Assembly (NCBI RefSeq): GCF_000002875.2
Contig: NC_009412.2
Location: forward strand, 67,001-131,000
Direction: 5' to 3'
Length of the DNA stretch: 64,000 nucleotides
From: Leishmania infantum JPCM5
Taxonomy: Eukaryota; Euglenozoa; Kinetoplastea; Trypanosomatida; Trypanosomatidae
Shown here: positions 1 through 11,319 of the stretch, in pieces
Layout of the letters: each line of letters starts with the position of its first letter
Position numbering within the stretch: position 1 is the stretch's first letter
Program-made: the position numbers and the translations under genes
The notes under the pieces: generated by a model
What the model saw: the letters and a program-made list of their open reading frames with translations, nothing else
Told to the model about the DNA's origin: nothing
Database searches by the model: none

Positions 1-1811
1 CCCGTGCGCCTGCACCAGTGTATGTGCGCGTGCGCGTCTCACAGGCGCCCACCCGTGCACTCCAAATCGAAAAGGGAGGCGCGTGCGTGTGAAAACGAGG
101 ATTGTGTGCCTCTCTGAGTGAAGGCGGACAGTGAGATGGGAGGGTTGAGGGAGACTTCCGAATCCTTGAGCGCTCGTTGGCAGTGATGAGGGGCCGTGCT
201 TTCCTATGCGAGAGGGCTAGAATGTTTCCTTGTGTTGTTTCGTCCTGTTGCATCACTGACACGACACACGCCAGTCAGGAGTGTAGGCTTTTACAAGATA
301 TGCACATCTTAATGCATTCGCACGAGCAGAAACGCACACACGCAAGCACGCGATGCCACGTTGTGCGGTGCTGTGACAAGATGCACATGTAAGTGGACAC
401 CTCCGCTCCAGATAGAAAATTGCGCAGGCCAAGTGCTCTGTGACAACCCACAAGCTCGGACGCCACTGAAAGACCAAGATGCTGGAGGGAGCACGTGCTC
501 ATTCGTGTCTCTGGTCGGCTTCTTCCGGCCGTCCTTTTCTTTCCTCATTCCTGTTTCCGCCGCTCACCCTTCTGTTCTCGAAGCCCCACCAGCGCGCTCC
601 CACCCACCGCTCAGCCTCCCTCTTCTGTACTGCGCTCGCGCTTGTCACGTGTGTGTTCTTCTCCCCGACGTATCGGTGCGTTGTCTCTTTCCCTCAACGC
701 CTTTTTCGCCCACATGCTCACTCCTAAAAGGAGAGCCCGCCTTGTCCGCGCATGCGCGCGCCCATCCCGGTGAGAGGTGAAGGCAGATGGCGTTGCGGGG
801 ACGGCGCACGAGAAGAGACAGAGAGAAGGCGATTGGTCAGGTGTGTGGGGGAGGGGGGACGGAGGGCGGTAGGCGCTCTTCTTCAGGTACGGAGAACACG
901 ATCTACAGCGCCTAATGCGAGGTCACGCGGAGGGTTGTTGAGAAAGGAGCGACGGCGGTGGAAAGCGGCAGCCCAGCCGCTAATACACACATTCGCATCA
1001 CCACCCACACTGGAGAAGGGAGGGCAACGCAACCGATTTAACATTTGCATTTGAGAAGCCGGTTCACGGGAAAGCAGTCGCTTCGACGAGTCGATCTTTT
1101 GCGCGTGAGGATGCCGTGCGCGGCGATGACGTGCTGCCTTCCGCTGCACTTTGCGTCTTCCCTTCCGGTCTCGAGTTCCTATGCGGAGGTGTTACTCCAT
1201 CAGCCATCCCCCACGCCTGTGAGTGCGACATCGTTCCTTGAAGCCATGCGGTGGACGCCACGCCGTCTCGGCTGCCTGCCCCTTACGATGCGCCATTCCG
1301 TCCTTTTACGAGCCACGGCGCCCGCATTGTCCCTCTAGCAACGCGCAGACGTGGGCGGCACCGTTGCTGCCCATTCTAGTGCGCTTCTAGTACTGCCGCA
1401 CATATGCGAGCCAAGAGACTCGCAGCAAAATGCGGGTGCTCCTGTTTTTTTCTTCCCGCGTGCATATGGGCACATCCCAGTCTCCCCGCTTTGTTCTCCT
1501 CTTCAGTGACTGACAAGCCTCCACCCAATTTCTCTCCCCTCGTTGCTCCTTTCTGCCCTTACTCACGTCTGCTCTACACTTTTCCCACTGTCACCGCGTC
1601 GTTCTCCCATCGTCAACGCTGCCCTCCTTCTTACTTTTCCGGTTTCATGCGTCGCATCGTTCGACGCACGCATTTTGAATCAACCAGTTCTCGTGAACTC
1701 GTTCCTTGGTGCCGCCTCTGCCCTCCTGTTATATATATATATATTTCGACCTCCGCTCCAACCTCAACAACATCTCACACCCCTTTCCTGTCTTGTCTCT
1801 TCCCGTCCAAC
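1..1811. other. Gene-free left end and leader region of H2B.V
   Basis: No convincing coding region on either strand. Short open frames here have no family resemblance. The right part, from about 1535 to 1650, is pyrimidine-rich and is followed by an AG near 1686. That would suit a spliced-leader acceptor for the histone gene. A (TA)n run lies at 1730-1744. The left part is probably the 3' UTR or spacer of a gene outside the window. Confidence 0.6.
1730..1744. repeat. (TA)n microsatellite
   Basis: About seven TA units in the H2B.V leader region, 68 bases before the ATG. Confidence 0.9.
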
Positions 1812-2240
1812 ATGCCTCCGACCAAGGGTGGAAAGCGTCCGATCCCGCTGGGGGGTAAGGGCAAGGGCAAGCGCTCGGCGGGTAAGGCACCCAAGTCAGG
1901 CGATGATCAAAAGCGCCGCCACAACCACAAACGCAGCCAGCACTGGGACCTGTACATCCACCGCGCTCTGCGCCGCTTCTTTAAGCGCGGCACGCTGAGC
2001 AAGGCAGCCGTGCGCGTGCTTTCTTCCTTTATTGAGGACATGTTCAACCGCATCCAGACCGAGGCCGTCTTTGTCGCCAAGATCAACAAGGTGAAGACTC
2101 TGACAGCTCGCGAAATCCAGACGTCGGCCCGTCTGCTGCTGCCGCCGGAGCTGGCGAAGCACGCCATGAGCGAGGGCACCAAGGCTGTCGCCAAGTACAA
2201 CGCTTCCCGCGGGGAGGCGTATGCTCAGGGTGGCATTTAG
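1812..2240 (+). CDS. H2BV: Histone H2B variant (H2B.V)
   Basis: Encodes a 142-residue core-histone-fold protein that pairs with an H2A-type partner in nucleosomes. The fold lies at about residues 45-135, with conserved stretches such as TLTAREIQTSARLLLP and ELAKHAMSEGTKAV near the C-terminus, which match H2B. The basic, Lys/Gly-rich N-tail beginning MPPTKGGKRPIPLGGKGKGK and the greater length separate it from canonical Leishmania H2B, which is about 107-111 residues. In trypanosomes H2B.V is known to pair with H2A.Z at transcription start regions; that role here is inference from the family. The ATG at 1812 is chosen because the open frame upstream is pyrimidine-rich leader with no protein-like composition. 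It is the first gene of the + strand cluster. Confidence 0.93.
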   Translation: MPPTKGGKRPIPLGGKGKGKRSAGKAPKSGDDQKRRHNHKRSQHWDLYIHRALRRFFKRGTLSKAAVRVLSSFIEDMFNRIQTEAVFVAKINKVKTLTAREIQTSARLLLPPELAKHAMSEGTKAVAKYNASRGEAYAQGGI

Positions 2241-3369
2241 AGCGTGGCTCCGCTGCAAGCTACGCAAACGTTTGTTTACCCCTTTCGCCTTTACTCTTGC
2301 CCTTGTTATGCTGTGCTTATGTAGGCGTGACTCGTCTTCACGCACACGAGTGCCGATGGCGCGTGTGCACCCGTTCTCCATTTCTTTTCTTTTTGTCGCT
2401 TACTCTCCTTTCCAGACGCGTCATAGAGCTGTTTTTGTTTTTCTTTCTCTGTTTTGTTTGGAGTGTGTGCTCCATCGCTGATGTGAAGTGGATGGGGCAG
2501 CGAGCGACAACGGTGAGAGGGGCGTGCGGCTCTCTCAGTGAGACGGCTGTGCGTGCTGTGGTTGATTTCTCTCCTTCTACGTCTTCGCGATTTTTGCGTT
2601 TGTGAGAGTGCGTGTTTGGGTTGGCCTGCGTGTGCGCATCGCTTGGTTTTTCTGTTGCTTCGGCGAGCACGCATGCGCTTGCATGGGTGTCTTCGCTTCT
2701 GTTCGCGCCGATATCGCTTGCTTGCTCTCTCTTTTTTTTCGTTTCTTGCTTCCGACCGGTTTTCTGTGGTTTACTGCTGGATGCTTCTGCGCACGGACGC
2801 AGATGCCCGCTTCTCGAGAAAGCCTTTTTTTTTTCACACGCGTCATGCAAAGGCGGGCTGCGGTGTACAGCAGATCAGCGTGGAGCTTCTCAACTCAATC
2901 GGCGTATCTCGTCTTATACAAATATATGTATGCTCTTGTGCGTTTGTGTGCGTTTCGTTGTTGTTGCCGCTGTTGTCTTTGCGTGCTGAAGATGAAAGAC
3001 GAGGGGCTACGGTAAAGCACAGCAGGTATAGATGCTTTAGAGAGCCCTACTCAGGGAACAACCAAAAAAAAAGCAACGTCTCGCCGTCTCTCTCCGATGA
3101 AGATTTGTTTACTATCAATGAGGTATGTGTGGCTCACACGAACCATGCCCGTGCTTGCGGCCGGGGGGAGGTGAGGGGGAGGGGGCAGTGCGTTTCTAAG
3201 AGCTGCGTTGGTGTCTTGAGCTTACGCTTACTGCGTTGTCAATGAGAGAGCAGAGCTCCGCGAGGCAATGGCGCTGCCGGTCTGCGCCTTCGCTGCCCGT
3301 GCCATCACCACCCGGCCGTCGTGCTGATGGGTGAACGGCGTCTCTTCCTCTACAGCTTCCTCTTCTGTA
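2241..3369. other. Spacer after H2B.V
   Basis: Probably H2B.V 3' UTR plus spacer. It is T-rich with many TG/TC runs. I see no gene, RNA gene or recognisable repeat. A purine-rich G cluster occurs near 3160-3190. Confidence 0.5.
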
Positions 3370-4410
3370 TGCCATGCTCGCATCACTCCTTCGCTCATTT
3401 CTCTACCGTTCCTGCGTTGCTTCCGAACGCATGGCCACCGTGCTGCATGTGCCGGAGTCCATGACAGCGATCGCGACGGAGGTGGGCGTCGCTACGGGTC
3501 GCATGGCACTGTCTTCACTGTCCGCAGTTTTTGCTGTTTTGTTCACGTGTGTAGTGTAGGGAAGCAGTCTGCACCGCTGAAGTGCTGACGAGGGACCACG
3601 CGTGTCTTTGGCAACCGTGAGCTGCTTCTCCGTGGCCGTCTCTCGGTGGCACCAAACCGGTACGCATGGGTTTTGTTGCACAGTTGGGAGACTGATTCGG
3701 CTGCGTCCGCTATGGTACTCTAGCTTGAATGGTGGTCGCGCAGCCACACCATCGTTGCGAGCACGTCGCTGCTATGCACCCAGTCAAGCTTTTATGCGAT
3801 GCTCCTGTTGGGCCTCAGCATCTATCCTGCGGGGGGGGGGCAGCGAGAGACGGTGCCAGAGGCATAAGAGAAAGGGCACACCGCTAAGCCAGTGGATCTG
3901 CCTTCCTCGTCATCTTCTATTCCATCTGCAACGACGCCCTGTTACTTCCGGGGGTATCAGCTGCACCACCCACCCCGTGCGTCACGCTGCTATAGCTGCG
4001 ATGTATGTGTTCTCAAGCATCATCGCCACTGCACCCTACACGGCATCGGCGAGCGTGGTCAGCACTGGCTCGTGCAATATCTTCTGTTCGACACTGCACA
4101 GCTGTACTCTGGTATAGTTTTTATGGCACTTGTAGCTCACGGCGCCACGCTGGAAAAGGACTGGAGGCGACTGCTTTTTCCGGGCTGGGCCAGTGCGTGG
4201 AGCAGCGGAGGCTCTTGACAGCTTGCAAAACAGTGCCACGCTGCGCGTTCGGCTTCACTTGGCTATATGGCGGGAACCATGGGGATCCTCATGATCCCCG
4301 TGACGGTCGATACAGGCCGCTACGTACTGCTACCGCTGATGAACACGACATCGGGAGAGGGGCGCACGATGACGGGATTCAGCTGCGCAAGCCTGGGTTG
4401 ACTACCCGGC
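3370..4410 (+). pseudogene. Decayed DHHC palmitoyltransferase copy
   Basis: A broken relative of the intact gene at 5299. The clear part is 3945-4100, which reads HPPRASRCYSCDVCVL, then KHHRHC, then a W-x5-LL stretch. It aligns with RPPRCAHCYQCNVCVL, EHDHHC and the following W-x5-LL of the intact protein. Two zinc-site cysteines before this are replaced (FCREC to YFRGY), another is Ala, and DHHC has become HRHC. Stop codons and frame changes break the frame on both sides, one at the poly-G run near 3830. In a different frame just upstream, a hydrophobic stretch ending in IYP resembles the TM2-DPGIYP region. Downstream, NTTSGE near 4345 may be the TTxE motif. The ends are approximate. It probably arose by tandem duplication of the neighbouring gene and then decayed. 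Confidence 0.65.
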
Positions 4411-5298
4411 ACATGTTGGCCGTGCAGGTGTTTGCAAAAATAGCTGAGATGCTGTGTGCTAGTCCGTCCTTGCTGCCCGGAAGAGGAAAGCTGAAGTGTG
4501 CAGCGATGCTAGCCAGGGTAGCATTAACACGCAACGCTGTGTTGCGCAGGAGGTCGATGACGTCTATGTGCGTTTCTGCGTCTCCGTGTGCATGCTAGTC
4601 TGTGTGTGAGCGCCTTTCTTTTTCTCTTTCGGCTCACCATTGGTAGTAGAGGATAGTGAGAGGCCCAGCGACGCGTCATGTGCTGTGCAAGCACATCAAA
4701 GAACCCCCTCTTGTTCCGTCCTACAGCTTCTCGCGGCGGTGGTAGTCGACTGAGCAGGTCGCGTTACGCGGCTGGCTGTAGGGCCGAACGCGCATACGAA
4801 GGCCGCTATTTCTGTTCCTCCGCCTGGCCGAGTTGCTTCCCTGACAGTAACCTCCGCCCATTCTCTCAGCGGCGCCCTTTTTTGTGTTTGCACTCCTCTG
4901 CCTCAGCCAATGGGTCCGCGAGCGCCGCCCACCTCCCTCCTTCGGCCCTTGCTCGTTGCTGATGCCGCTTCGTTTTTTTTATTGGTTGCTGCGGTGCACC
5001 GCATTCGGCCAACAGCGCCGCCCTCCCACCACCTCCTTCACCCTCTGCTTCTCCTCTGTATGTCTCTTCTCTTGTCATTTCCTTCGAAGAGCGCGGACCA
5101 GCCTGTCGAGGTCAAGCGCTGGCAGTGGCCGCCTCACTCCCCTTATCGCACCGCTGAGGATGAGCGGAAGAGAGCGACTCACAGGTGTGCCCTTCCCCCC
5201 TATCGTCTCTGTGTTTGTTTGCTCACGTGTGCGTGGGCGTGCGCATCCGCTCTCTGTGCCACTTCGTCGACTCTTTCGTCTCGTCGAATCGCGCAGTC
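4411..5298. other. Spacer and leader of DHHC gene
   Basis: No gene seen. From about 4860 to 5090 the + strand is pyrimidine-rich (T/C runs), as expected upstream of a trans-splice acceptor. The open frame of the next gene extends back to 5185 but lacks protein-like composition there. Confidence 0.5.
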
Positions 5299-6366
5299 AT
5301 GAGCGCGTTTATGGCTGAGGCGCCGATGATGTTGTACTATCAGCGGTGCGATGCACCAGGCGCCCCCAGCAACCCCACCCGTGCCTCAGCGCGCAGTGTC
5401 TCCATGAAGGTTCCACCAGCGCTGACTCCAAAGCCGAAGCCGAAGGAGCTGCACTTCCCTGCGGTGGATCCTTCCCTCTACATGCGCCGTCGCAACCCGT
5501 CCGGGGAGGCGCTTGGCACGTTTCGGCGGCGGCACTTGTTTTGCCTCAAGCTTTACTTTAGCACGGATTTTCGTATTGGCGCCATTCCCATGTGCATTAC
5601 CGTCGTTTTGATCATCGCGAACATGGCGCTGGTGTGGCACCAAGTTGGCTGGCGCGAGTACATTTTTACACTCTTGATGCTGGCAACCACCTTCACGTCG
5701 CACTTCCTGACCACCTCGATCGACCCTGGCATCTATCCACGCCTGCGGCGCGGCGAAAAGGACCCGCTAGAGGGCAACGTGCAGCTTGTCTTTTGCAGAG
5801 AGTGCCAGCTGCGTCGTCCTCCTCGGTGCGCCCACTGCTATCAATGTAACGTATGCGTGCTGGAGCACGACCACCACTGCAGTGTTCTTGGTGGCTGCGT
5901 CGGAGTGCGCAACCTGCGCTGGTTCACGTTGTATCTCCTCTCGTGCTGCTCGTCTACGATGATCGGTGTTGTCTGGCTGTCGCGTTATCTTTTCTACGAC
6001 CTGTTCACGCCTGATTATGAGGAAAACCAGACAGGTCTGAAAGTGCTGCAGACGCCGTACCCAACCATGCAAGGCGGCCGACGGAGCTTCGCACCCGACG
6101 AGCACACCGGCTCTCACCTCGCTGCAATTCTTGTGCTGCTGCTGGATGGAATCGTCGTGATACTGGTGGGGGCGATGTTGTGCATCTACGTTTACCTCAC
6201 GCTGTCCTCGACCACACGGCGGGAGTCGATGAGAAAGCAAAACTCACTCCATGTGCTGCTGCAGCCGCGAAGAGTGTGGCAAAACTTCAAAAAAGTGCTC
6301 AGCCCGCCTCCGTCGTTGCTCGACTCCGACGACCACGCCGATGAGGAGGTGACGAGTCTCATCTGA
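5299..6366 (+). CDS. DHHC-type protein S-palmitoyltransferase
   Basis: Encodes a 355-residue polytopic enzyme predicted to transfer palmitate to cysteines of target proteins at intracellular or flagellar membranes. Hydrophobic segments lie at about 95-114, 121-140, 209-231 and 274-302. A DPG motif follows TM2 (142-144). The Cys-rich domain spans about 166-208, with CREC, CAHCYQCNVC and the catalytic DHHC at 191-194. A TTxxE version of the TTxE motif is at 305-309. All expected zinc ligands are present, so it should be active. The ATG at 5299 gives a normal N-terminal cytosolic tail. The 38 extra codons upstream look like translated 5' UTR. A decayed relative lies just upstream. Which of the several Leishmania DHHC enzymes this is cannot be told from the sequence. 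Confidence 0.92.
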   Translation: MSAFMAEAPMMLYYQRCDAPGAPSNPTRASARSVSMKVPPALTPKPKPKELHFPAVDPSLYMRRRNPSGEALGTFRRRHLFCLKLYFSTDFRIGAIPMCITVVLIIANMALVWHQVGWREYIFTLLMLATTFTSHFLTTSIDPGIYPRLRRGEKDPLEGNVQLVFCRECQLRRPPRCAHCYQCNVCVLEHDHHCSVLGGCVGVRNLRWFTLYLLSCCSSTMIGVVWLSRYLFYDLFTPDYEENQTGLKVLQTPYPTMQGGRRSFAPDEHTGSHLAAILVLLLDGIVVILVGAMLCIYVYLTLSSTTRRESMRKQNSLHVLLQPRRVWQNFKKVLSPPPSLLDSDDHADEEVTSLI

Positions 6367-7485
6367 TACAGAGATTGTGAGCGGTGGGTGGAAACGGTAC
6401 GCCCCACCCCCTCTGTGGGGCCGAGTTGCGGCACACCTGCGGCAAAGTTGGGGACTGCGCCAAGGACGATGCGCAGATGCGCTGAAAAGGATGCGGCCGT
6501 GAAGGGATGCCCTTCTCGCTCTCACGGACGCTTTTCTCGTGGCATCTGAGAGTGAAGTGGGGTGCTGGTAGAGGGTCCCTCAGGCTTGTGCATGTGTTTC
6601 TTTCCCGCGCATGCCTCGTTGTAGCACTGAGCAACTGCCGTACCAGCAGGGTAGGGCACGTGTGCCTCCTCACCGTCGCTTTTTTTTCCCTCTGCTCCCT
6701 TGCCGAGAGAAGAAGAGGAGCAGATTAGTAATGAAACGGCTGCATGAAACACGGACACCTTCTCTCTGTTTGGTACCAAAAGTGTAGGGCGTCGTACCCT
6801 CCCCCGGGATGTTCCAGCGCCGCATGAAAATGTTGGCGGTGCTGCCCTTCTTTGCTCGCTGGCTCTTGCTCTCTCCCTTGCACACGCATAACCTTCTCTC
6901 CTTTCGCATCCGCATGTTGCGTGCCCACTTCCTTTCTCTCGAAACTTTCCTCCCTCTCGCTCTCTTCATCTCTGTTCTTGTCTTCTTTCTTTCTCCTTTT
7001 CTTTTTGTTGCGCGTCACGGGCTCCTTTGCGCGCCACATCCACCGCCGACACACTCCCCTCGTCACTCATCTACGTGTCCATGACGGCGACAACCGGAAA
7101 GCGAACATGCGAGTCTTCGCTGTGGTTTCTGCTATTACTGCCGCCTGATCATCAACATTTTGTCTCGCCCCCGATATTTTCATTCTTCTTTGGCTGCCGT
7201 GTCTCTCTTCCTCTCCTCTCCCTGTCGCTTAACGCCGCTGCCTCCCGCCTGCGTCGTCTCTTACGACTCTCGCCGTCCTTTGTGCTCCGTGACTGGCTCG
7301 GCAGACGCCTTTTCATATTGTGTTTCTCTCCTCGCGGCTCTGCCGCCTGTGAACATACTCATACCTCTCTCCCTGGTGTTCTCCACCTCCCCTCACCTGC
7401 AGCTGCTCCCGTTTCGCTGCACCCCTCCCGCCTTTAGAGCTGCAGTGGTGCTTCACCCTCTTTGCCTTTCTTCACGCGCACGGAT
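6367..7485. other. Spacer
   Basis: No gene seen. The interval 6830-7010 and again 7150-7450 is strongly pyrimidine-rich on the + strand and is a likely splice-signal region for the next gene. Confidence 0.5.
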
Positions 7486-8520
7486 ATGTCTGCTCCGCAC
7501 CACTGCCTCTCAGACTCGAGCTCGTGGTCCGTAATGGCACCTGACGGGCCGGACACAATGACGGAGGCCAGAGTTCTCGCCACCCCTCAGGGCAAGGCGG
7601 CGGACGGGCACCTGGGTTGTGCGACGCCGCAGGTGCGCGGCCGCGATGAGACCTTGCTCACGGAAGATGTGTCGGCCACGGTGCTGCACGGCGAGACGAA
7701 CGTCACCGCATCTCTTGAAGAGGAAGATGATGGCGAGCGCCTTTCGCAGAGCTCTGCAGAGTCGTGGGTGGAGCTGAACATGGCAGAGCAAGGGAAACCT
7801 TCCGAAACAGAATGTGCTCCTGCGGATGTGTCTGCATCTACGCCGGTGGCCAATGTAGCGCCGCCGGGCGTACCTTTCCTTGGTGCGTCGGAGGACGCGG
7901 TTGGCGAGCACTCGCTGGGTGTGCTTGAGACGCAAGAGGAGGCGGCACCGTCTCCGCCGGCCCCTCAGGAGCCTTCATACACCCAGCTGAAGGCCACCGA
8001 GGAGGTGGAGGTGTCGGCGCTCATTCCTCTTCTGATGGGCGACGAGGCCGCCGCACGTGTTAGCGAGATCGAAGCTGCCATTAAGGAGGCAGAGCCAGAG
8101 CAGCTCTCTTCGTACTGGTCCGAAGGTGCCTGCAACAGCGACGACCTTGCCTCCATGTACTATGACGAGACTCAGAGAAGTCAGACGGTGAACGTGGACC
8201 CTGACAGCGTGATCTCCGTCTCGGAGTCGAGGGTCGCTGCGAACCCTGCGCCGATGGTGGACAGCACGGAGGTGCTGCGTCGTCGGGTCATTCAGGAGGA
8301 CTTCATGCGAACCGAGCGAGGGTCGTCGGATGTGCCTCCGGAGGAGCGCGTGGCCGTCTTTCAAGCTCTCTTCGGCGACTTTGGTAACGCACCGATTTCC
8401 GCAGAGAAGTTCCGTGAAATCATGGTGCCGTATAAACGCCACTGCGAGTGCCTCGGTGCTTCCTACGGCTTTCATCACCAAGGTTGTCGGTTCTTTGCTG
8501 ACTTCCCCGTCTCCCTGTAG
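7486..8520 (+). CDS. Acidic conserved-type hypothetical protein
   Basis: Encodes 344 residues. The first three quarters are acidic, Ser/Ala/Pro/Glu-rich and probably disordered. The C-terminal 60 residues look folded: a hydrophobic and charged helix-like segment around VFQALFGDFGNAPISAEKF, then a Cys/His-containing end (HCECLGASYGFHHQGC). No signal peptide, transmembrane segment or known domain is visible. The ATG at 7486 is the first in frame; an alternative ATG is at 7534. Codon use resembles the neighbouring genes and there is no break, so I accept it as real. The function is unknown. Confidence 0.8.
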   Translation: MSAPHHCLSDSSSWSVMAPDGPDTMTEARVLATPQGKAADGHLGCATPQVRGRDETLLTEDVSATVLHGETNVTASLEEEDDGERLSQSSAESWVELNMAEQGKPSETECAPADVSASTPVANVAPPGVPFLGASEDAVGEHSLGVLETQEEAAPSPPAPQEPSYTQLKATEEVEVSALIPLLMGDEAAARVSEIEAAIKEAEPEQLSSYWSEGACNSDDLASMYYDETQRSQTVNVDPDSVISVSESRVAANPAPMVDSTEVLRRRVIQEDFMRTERGSSDVPPEERVAVFQALFGDFGNAPISAEKFREIMVPYKRHCECLGASYGFHHQGCRFFADFPVSL

Positions 8521-11319
8521 GCTGCAGCGCTGATTCGAGAGGGCATACGTGTGCTCCTGCGAGCGGATCAAAGCCAAGTTTCCCTGCCGGTGACGCACTT
8601 GCTCTCTTCATCTCCTCTACTTAGTTCCTTTTTCTTCTTCGGCTCTCGCCGTCGTTATCCGTATGCCTTGATCATCCAAACGGTAGAATGACGGTGTATA
8701 CACGCGCGCGATAACCCCACATATGCGCGTGACTTGTTGGGGTAAAGAGTGCTCCGTTGCTTCGGCTCTATGCTTCTCTTACTTGTGCTGCTCAGTTTAT
8801 GCTGTTTCCCATGTCCCGCACTTTTCATTCTCGACTTTTCCCTCTGCTTGTCGTTGGTGGTTCGATGGTGTTCGTTGTGCGCGTGTGCAGCAGTGAAGAA
8901 CGCGTTGTTCGTTCTTCGGTGTCGTAGCTCGCCAGTCTCTGTTTTGCCTTTGCGCCATGATTAGGTGACACTGCGATACCGGCGATACTGCCGGGTTCCA
9001 CCCTCTCTGCTTCCTTTTTGGGTATGTGATGGGCCCTCTGGCAGCGCGTGTGGCTCTTGTGGTGTCGCTCCGTTTTTTTGTTGTTTGCCGTTTTGCCACG
9101 CGAGGGCGGGTGTGCTTTGTGTGTGCTGGTGCGTACGTGCGCCTGCACGCACTTCTTCTCACACGCCGTTGACAGCCCCATCACCTCGCCTCCCCTACCC
9201 CGCCGGCTCTCCGCCCGCGTTGTTCTCCTGGTTCGCACGAGCGACAACATAAAAACGCCGCCTCGAAATTGATGTCCTTTTTTTTCTGTGCGCTTCTGTC
9301 TACATTCTCCATCCATCACATCCCTTTAGAGGAGCGTGGGCATTCATGTTGTACCGCTTCCCCTCCGTCTTTCCTCTGCTCCTCGCTGAGCCTTCACCTT
9401 CGAAACGTGAGAGGAACGGAGGACACATGCTCATACGTGTGGTTGCCCGGTTGCATGGTCCCTTGATCGCACATGATTTTCACAACCGGGCCAACAGCAA
9501 CAAAAAAGACGCACGGTGCAGCAGAGGTCGTCTGCGATGACCCCGTTTCCCCCTGTTCGTTCTGACCGTTTCTTTATATCTTTTCTTTGCTGTCTTGTGT
9601 TTCAAACATACGCGCAAGCGCCCGTGGCCGGTTGATGGACGTCTTTATTGCACAGAGGCAGGGCGTCGTTGAATAAGGGGATCAGCAGCTGACACGGCAG
9701 TTGAAAAAGGAGGTGCTGCCCTTCCCCTCCCACAGAGCTACGTCTTGGGGTCTCTTCGACGCAAGTCGAACATGGAGCTTGTTGAGGGGAAGCTCCTTGT
9801 CGCGCAGGCAGCCGTGCACACGCTCACCGGTCGCTCATGGCCTTCCGCATACCTCTGTCGCACCCGCACGCTCGTGAAGTGCTGGCTTGATCGACTCAAA
9901 AGATGAGCGAAAGGGAGCGGGTGGCTGGCGCGGTTTTACACGGAGGCCCGGCGCTGCACCGCAAATATTCCTCAAGGTTGCTTTCCTTTCTTTGCCCGCC
10001 TCCGTTTTGTTTTTGCTACCGCACACCATCACCCGGACGACACGTAAAGGATGCATGCGCACACACTCGTGCCACAAAAAAAAAGAGGATGGAGTGGGGC
10101 CACTGTGGATGAGGTGGGGGAGACACATGACCTCTCTTCTCGGTCAAACCTCCCTGCCGTGGAGTACCGCTGCTGGGGGGTGACAATGATGCCCCGATGG
10201 AAGCTGCCCTTCCACGTGGGCGCTTGCAGCGTCAAACGCATGCTGCTGAGCAAACGCTCGAGTCCTCGTGCCGGTTCTCTCTGCAGGCACAGAACAGTGC
10301 CCTGCGTTTCTCGAAGAGCGAAGGTCTTGTAGATGGGCGTGCTGCCTCTTATGACTGAACCCGTAAGCGACGCTCTAGTTGTTTTCCCTCTCACGGAACA
10401 TCCCTTGACTGCGCCTCACCTGCGTGGGTGCCACCGCGCACCGCCATCTTCTGCTTTCTTCGCACAACACTGCGCGCCCCCGTCTCATCCCCCGCGCACC
10501 TTTACGCATGCACATATCCGGTCGCATCGCTCACACCCACCCACTAACCCACCCCAGCAAAACACTAGTATTGGTTGCCCTGCAGTCGCCCTCTCCCACT
10601 TGAATTTTTCCACCTTCCCCTCCCCCAGTCTCTGTGGCTCTGTCTCTCTCTCTCTCTGTCGTGAGACGTGGTGGTTGTGGTCGTTCTCCAGTCAACATCT
10701 GCCTCTTCCAACACGCAGACCCAGAGCCGCCTTTCAAAGGCGCTCTGGGATTTCGCTTCGTCTCTCTCTATATTTATAACGTGACGCCTTCCTCTCTTCC
10801 TCCTCTTGCGTACGTCTGCAAGGCCCTCCTTATTTGAATCGCCTTGCCTCTTTTTTCCTTTTGTCTACCACATCTGTCGGCATTGTCACATGTATTGGAC
10901 CGTACGCCGTACTCCTTTCGCATCCATCCGTTTTTTGCGTGTTCTGTGCCGCACCAACAGTGAATCTTCCCTGCCTCCCCCTCCCTCACAGACACACATA
11001 CACAGCCCCACTTGTGCCGGTGGAGAAGGCACCTCCATCAGGGTCGCGCATCTCGTTTCGCTGTGCATACCCATATTCTCTCCCCCTCCTGAGGACGATA
11101 AAGGCCAAGGGCAGAAGGACGCCCGTCTTCTCCGTCGCCGCCCCCTCTTTGTATTCGCGCTATTCGCAAAAGAGGTGCACAGGAGAAAGCGCTTCTCTCC
11201 TCTGTCCGCCGTCCCCGCGCTCCCCTTCATCACTTGTAGCTCTCTCTGTCCTTGTGCGTGCGCCGGAGAGAAACCCCCGAACACTTTCCCATTCGATTGA
11301 ATTACAGGAGAGCGAAGCA
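8521..11319. other. Long spacer upstream of glycerol-3-phosphate dehydrogenase
   Basis: About 2.8 kb without a convincing gene. The block 9630-10340 is less pyrimidine-biased and richer in mixed sequence, as decayed coding sequence might be, but no frame is readable and I recognise nothing. From 10400 to 11300 the + strand is strongly C/T-rich. An ACAG at 11304-11307, after T/C tracts, is a good trans-splice acceptor candidate 13 bases before the start codon. Confidence 0.5.

Noticed and set aside
10834..11319. 162-codon N-terminal extension of the glycerol-3-phosphate dehydrogenase frame
   Set aside because: It is a translation of pyrimidine-rich leader. A splice-acceptor-like ACAG lies at 11304-11307, so the start at 11320 is better.
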